From assembly GCA_963786985.1 (NCBI GenBank), contig CAWBBL010000020.1, forward strand, positions 124,001 to 188,000: DNA of 64,000 nucleotides, given 5' to 3'. Source of the DNA: Desertimonas sp963786985. GTDB lineage: Bacteria > Actinomycetota > Acidimicrobiia > Acidimicrobiales > Ilumatobacteraceae. The translations under genes were made by a program, and so were the position numbers. The notes beneath the pieces are model-generated. The model did no database searches and was not told the origin of the DNA. It saw only the letters and a list, made by a program, of their open reading frames with translations. This document shows, piece by piece, positions 60,548 to 64,000 of this stretch; position 1 is the stretch's first letter; every line of letters starts with the position of its first letter.

Positions 60548-61797
60548 CGGCGGATCGGGGTCGACCGCCGCCGGCGGATACGGTGAGCAGGGTGCCGTTT
60601 CGTCGCTCTCGCCGCCTCGTCGTGGCGGCGAGCGGCCTGCTGGCCGCCGCGGTACTGGCCGGCTGTGCCGACGAGGCCCCCCAGGACACCTGGCAGCCGG
60701 CGGGTGACAATGCCCAGAAGATCCAGGACCTGCAGTGGCCGGTCTTCGCCATCGCCGGCCTCGTCCTGTTGATCGTGGCCGCGGCGGTCACGTGGTGCAT
60801 CTACCGCTACCGAGATCGTGGCCAGCCGATTCCCAAGCAGACCCACGGCCGCCCGGCGCTGGAGATCGGCCTGACGATCCTGCCGGCGGTGATCCTGATC
60901 GGCGTGGCGATCCCCACCGTCGGCACGATCATGGCCCTCGCCGAGACCGACGACACCGAGTGCGTCGTCAACATCACCGGCCAGCAGTGGTGGTGGGAGA
61001 TCGACTACCCGACCCAGGAGGGCTGCGGCGGGATCACCCAGCCGATCGTCACCAGCGGCCAACTCGTCATCCCGGTCGAGACCAACGTGCTGATGCGCGG
61101 CACGAGCCGCGACGTGATCCACAGCTTCTGGGTGCCGCGGATCAACGGCAAGCGCGACGTTGTGCCCGGGCGGATCCAGACGCTGCGCCTGGAAGCCGAC
61201 GAGCCGGGGATCTACGCCGGGCAGTGCGCCGAGTTCTGTGGGCTGTCCCACGCCAACATGCGGATGGAAATCGTCGCCCTCTCGGCGGAGGACTTCGAAA
61301 CGTGGAAGTCCGGCCAACACGCCGACTACGAGGCGCCAGAACCGGGAACCCAGGCTGCTGATGGCGAAGCGCTCTTCATCCAACAGTGCGCCAGGTGCCA
61401 CCAGGTCAATGGCTTGGTCGGCAGCGACGGCGACCCCGTCATCGCCCACCCCGAAGACGGCGTCTACGCCGGAGCTGCTCCCAACCTCACCCATCTGATG
61501 TCGCGCAACACCTTTGCCGGAGCGACGTTCGATCTGCTCACACCCAACCGTCGCGAGGTCGTCTGGGACGCGCCGCCTGACGAGTTCGGAGCTCTGTACC
61601 TCGAGGGTGTCACCGCCGACGACCTCAACGCTCCGGCCCTGCGTGACTGGATCCGCAACGCTCCAGAAATGAAGCCGATGTACACCGATCCCGAGGAGCT
61701 CGGCCCGACCGGTGGACTGCCCCGCGGCATGCCGGACCTCGGCCTGTCCGAGGACCAGATCGACGACGTCATCGCCTACCTGCTCACGTTGAACTAG
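60544..61797 (+). CDS. ctaC: Cytochrome c oxidase subunit II fused to a cytochrome c domain
   Basis: A protein of up to 417 residues. A lipoprotein-type signal (LLAAAVLAGC) is followed by two helices, then the CuA domain: GQQWWWEIDY, VIHSFWVPRINGKRDVVPGR and GQCAEFCGLSHANMRM with all CuA ligands. The C-terminal 130 residues form a cytochrome c with CARCH and MPDLGLSEDQIDDVIAYL. The fused haem lets it take electrons directly from the cytochrome bc complex, as in other Actinobacteria. GTG 60544 overlaps the upstream stop; GTG 60592 is an alternative closer to the signal peptide. Confidence 0.94.
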   Translation: MTADRGRPPPADTVSRVPFRRSRRLVVAASGLLAAAVLAGCADEAPQDTWQPAGDNAQKIQDLQWPVFAIAGLVLLIVAAAVTWCIYRYRDRGQPIPKQTHGRPALEIGLTILPAVILIGVAIPTVGTIMALAETDDTECVVNITGQQWWWEIDYPTQEGCGGITQPIVTSGQLVIPVETNVLMRGTSRDVIHSFWVPRINGKRDVVPGRIQTLRLEADEPGIYAGQCAEFCGLSHANMRMEIVALSAEDFETWKSGQHADYEAPEPGTQAADGEALFIQQCARCHQVNGLVGSDGDPVIAHPEDGVYAGAAPNLTHLMSRNTFAGATFDLLTPNRREVVWDAPPDEFGALYLEGVTADDLNAPALRDWIRNAPEMKPMYTDPEELGPTGGLPRGMPDLGLSEDQIDDVIAYLLTLN

Positions 61798-61810
61798 AGA
61801 TGTACCAGCC

Positions 61811-63820
61811 ATGGCCATAATCGAGCGTCCGACACCGGTGCCGGCAGTCGTCGGCGCACCGCCGGCGACCGTCACGCCGTCGCGCGCCCTCGGCGTTTTC
61901 CGCCGGCCGGTCGCCGCCACCGGGTGGCGGTCGTGGCTGTTCACCGTCGACCACAAGCGGATCGGCATCATGTACGGCGCGGCGGCGATGTTCTTCTTCG
62001 TCGTCGCCGGCGTCGAAGCGCTGCTGATCCGCGCCCAACTCGCCGCCCCCGACGGCGAAGTGCTCTCGTCGGATGTCTACAACCAGCTGTTCACGATGCA
62101 CGGCACGTCGATGGTTTTCCTGTTCGCCATGCCGATGGCGGCGGCCTTCGGCAACTACCTCCTGCCCCTGCAGATCGGGGCCCGCGACGTCGCCTTCCCG
62201 CGGATCAACGCCTTCGGCTTCTGGACGTTCCTGTTCGGCGCCATCTTCGTCAACATGGCCTGGTTCCTCGGCGGCGCCGCCGACGGCGGGTGGTTCATGT
62301 ACTCGCCGAACTCCAGCGTGCCGTTCTCCCCGTCGCACGGCATCGACTTCTGGACGCTCGGACTGCAGATCACGGGCATCGCCTCGTTGACGAGTGCCAT
62401 CAACCTCATCGTCACCGCCCTCAACATGCGCACCAAGGGCATGTCGCTGATGCGCATGCCGGTGTTCACGTGGATGATCCTCGTCATCCAGTTCCTGTTG
62501 CTGTTCGCCATTCCGGTGATCACCGTGGCGCTGTTCCTCTTGATGTTCCAGCGCCAGTTCGACGCCACCTTCTTCACCGTGTCGGCGGGTGCCGACCCAC
62601 TGCTGTGGCAGCACCTGTTCTGGATCTTCGGCCATCCGGAGGTGTACATCCTCGTCTTGCCGTCGTTCGGGATCGTGTCCGAGGTGCTCCCGGTGTTCTC
62701 CAAGAAGCCGTTGTTCGGCTACCCGTTCGTCGTTTTCTCCGGGGTGGCCATCGGTTTCCTCGGCTGGGGGGTGTGGGCGCATCACATGTTTGCCTCGGGG
62801 ATCGGCCCGATCAGCGTCGCCGTGTTCGCCGTGGCGACGATGGCGATCGCCATCCCGACCGGCGTGAAGATCGTCAACTGGACGCTGACGATGTGGGGCG
62901 GCAAGCTGCGCTTCACCACGGCGATGCTCTTCGCCATCGGCCTCATCGTCGAGTTCACGATCGGCGGGCTGTCCGGGGTCACCCACGCCGTGGCCCCGTC
63001 CGACACGCAGCAGACCGACACCTACTACATCGTCGCCCACTTCCACTACGTGTTGTTCGGTGGTGCCGTGCTCGGCTTCTTCGCCGGCTTCTACTACTGG
63101 TGGCCAAAGGTGTTCGGCAAGTGCCTGTCCGAGCGGCTCGGCAAGTGGAACTTCTGGCTGATGGCGATCGGCATGAACTTGACGTTCGGGCCGATGCACA
63201 TCATCGGTCTGCAGGGCCAGCCGCGCCGCATGTACGTGTGGACCGAAGACCGTGCCGGCGAGGGGTTCTTCAACCTCGGGTTCTGGAACCTGGTGGCAAC
63301 GATCGGCGCGGTGATCATCGCCCTCGGGGTGCTGATGTTCCTGATCAACGTGTGGCACACCAGTCGCAAGGCGCCGCCGGCACCGCTCGACCCGTGGGAC
63401 GCCCGCACGTTGGAGTGGATGACCACCAACCCGCCGAGCGAGCACAACTTCGACGCCCTGCCCGAGGTCCACTCACTCGACGAGTTCTTCCATCGCAAGT
63501 ACGAAGACGTCGGCGAGGGCGACGCTCACGACCTGCGTCCGGTCGCCACCGCCGAGGACATCCTCGCCGAACAAGTGGCCCACGCCGACCACCACATCCA
63601 CATGCCGTCGCCGTCGTATTGGCCGATCCTCGTGGCCCTCGGCCTGCCGATCGTCGCCTTCGGCATCATCTACAACGTGCTGATCGCGATCGTCGGCGCC
63701 GGAATCCTGGTGTTCGCCCTGTTCGGTTGGGCGTTGGAGCCGTCGGTGGCCGACGAAACCGATTACGACCCGCCGACGGACGACCAGTCCCCAGGAACGG
63801 AGCTGGCAGTCAGTGGCTGA
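61811..63820 (+). CDS. ctaD: Cytochrome c oxidase subunit I
   Basis: A 669-residue heme-copper oxidase core subunit with twelve helices plus a C-terminal extension. Heme a ligand in MHGTSMVFL, CuB ligands in GHPEVYILVLPSFG and WAHHMFASG, and heme a3/a ligands in VAHFHYVLFGG are all present. The Tyr of HPEVY marks it as a type A oxidase. After the usual end comes about 100 extra residues with two more helices (YWPILVALGLPIVAFGIIYNVL and following), perhaps a fused subunit IV-like part. The stop overlaps ctaE by eight bases. Confidence 0.96.
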   Translation: MAIIERPTPVPAVVGAPPATVTPSRALGVFRRPVAATGWRSWLFTVDHKRIGIMYGAAAMFFFVVAGVEALLIRAQLAAPDGEVLSSDVYNQLFTMHGTSMVFLFAMPMAAAFGNYLLPLQIGARDVAFPRINAFGFWTFLFGAIFVNMAWFLGGAADGGWFMYSPNSSVPFSPSHGIDFWTLGLQITGIASLTSAINLIVTALNMRTKGMSLMRMPVFTWMILVIQFLLLFAIPVITVALFLLMFQRQFDATFFTVSAGADPLLWQHLFWIFGHPEVYILVLPSFGIVSEVLPVFSKKPLFGYPFVVFSGVAIGFLGWGVWAHHMFASGIGPISVAVFAVATMAIAIPTGVKIVNWTLTMWGGKLRFTTAMLFAIGLIVEFTIGGLSGVTHAVAPSDTQQTDTYYIVAHFHYVLFGGAVLGFFAGFYYWWPKVFGKCLSERLGKWNFWLMAIGMNLTFGPMHIIGLQGQPRRMYVWTEDRAGEGFFNLGFWNLVATIGAVIIALGVLMFLINVWHTSRKAPPAPLDPWDARTLEWMTTNPPSEHNFDALPEVHSLDEFFHRKYEDVGEGDAHDLRPVATAEDILAEQVAHADHHIHMPSPSYWPILVALGLPIVAFGIIYNVLIAIVGAGILVFALFGWALEPSVADETDYDPPTDDQSPGTELAVSG

Positions 63821-64000
63821 CACGACGATCACCGACCCTCAGGTCCTCGGGGAGGGCGTCGAGCACCCGGCCCTCGGGTCGACCACCGGGCTGTCCAACA
63901 ACAAGATGGGGATGTGGCTGTTCCTCGGCTCGGAGTGCCTGCTGTTCGGCGGGTTGATCTCGACGTACATGCTGTATCGCGGTCGCAACGCCGGGCTCGG
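63813..64000 (+). CDS. ctaE: Cytochrome c oxidase subunit III (partial)
   Basis: The first 62 codons are in the window. GTG 63813 gives a 30-residue hydrophilic start, then NNKMGMWLFLGSECLLFGGLISTYMLYR, the first helix of subunit III with its conserved Glu. The gene continues past the right edge. Overlap with ctaD and identical direction place it in the same operon. Confidence 0.92.
   Translation, partial: MADTTITDPQVLGEGVEHPALGSTTGLSNNKMGMWLFLGSECLLFGGLISTYMLYRGRNAGL

Noticed and set aside
61811..63820. CtaD as a subunit I-III fusion
   Set aside because: The extra C-terminal 100 residues hold only two helices and no subunit III signature, and a separate ctaE begins at 63813.

Overview
The window is high-GC (about 70%) DNA, densely coded and rich in GTG starts, with many 4-8 base overlaps between consecutive genes. 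It reads as an actinobacterial chromosome. The dnaK-grpE-dnaJ-hspR operon with a perfect HAIR operator, the F420-type luciferase-like oxidoreductase, the clpS-DUF2017 pair, the tRNA Glu-Asp-Phe cluster and an aa3-type oxidase with a cytochrome c-fused subunit II all fit. An Acidimicrobiia (Ilumatobacter-like) source is my inference; there is no rRNA here to confirm it. I see no prophage, integrase, transposase or CRISPR array.

Layout. 1-5.7 kb: phenylacetate degradation (paaI, paaG, a MaoC/PaaZ-like hydratase, paaABCDE). 5.8-9.9 kb: phosphoglycerate mutase, sulfate activation (cysD, cysN, cysC) and cytidine deaminase. 10-13.1 kb: exported protein, cytochrome c, ECF sigma factor, anti-sigma-like protein and a DUF1028 protein. 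13.1-17.3 kb: HspR-controlled chaperone operon. 17.3-20.1 kb: DUF427 protein and a NarL-type two-component pair. 20.2-23.7 kb: three unknown membrane or exported proteins, a Gfo/Idh oxidoreductase and a PPK2 kinase. 23.8-29.5 kb: carbohydrate or glycerol-phosphate type ABC transporter with a PHP-domain hydrolase. 29.5-33.5 kb: DUF3445 protein, CAP-domain protein, clpB. 33.6-39.7 kb: hisD, purA, purB, a small unknown protein, an F420-type oxidoreductase and pyrE. 39.7-44.7 kb: acyl-CoA thioesterase and an AfuABC/PotABCD-type ABC importer. 44.8-47.7 kb: three tRNAs, two related Pro-rich proteins and an ECF sigma factor. 47.8-55.3 kb: MFS-HEAT transporter with a cNMP-binding protein, a terpene-cyclase-like protein, a ScyD/ScyE-cupredoxin protein and a winged-helix/hydrolase fusion. 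55.2-64 kb: DUF2017, clpS, ctaB and the cytochrome oxidase cluster, cut off inside ctaE.

Three signals run across the region. (1) About twenty genes have a TANNNT -10 box 6-8 bases before the start codon, so much of this genome looks to be transcribed as leaderless mRNA; the rule also helps choose starts. (2) Three families of intergenic repeats are scattered between genes. One, built on ACCCGAGTGTTTCC inverted repeats, occurs four times; one copy supplies the C-terminus of HspR and another lies between the divergent hisD and purA promoters. (3) Many otherwise conserved genes (dnaK, hisD, paaG, paaC, paaE, a response regulator and others) carry single-base frameshifts. In essential genes these are most simply assembly errors, and such genes are annotated here as one feature with the shift marked.

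The most unusual protein-level find is the block upstream of the true cytochrome oxidase: a heme-copper oxidase subunit I paralogue that appears to have lost most metal ligands, followed by a subunit III-like protein and an unknown membrane protein, all translationally coupled to ctaC-ctaD-ctaE. No gap without a gene exceeds 300 bases.
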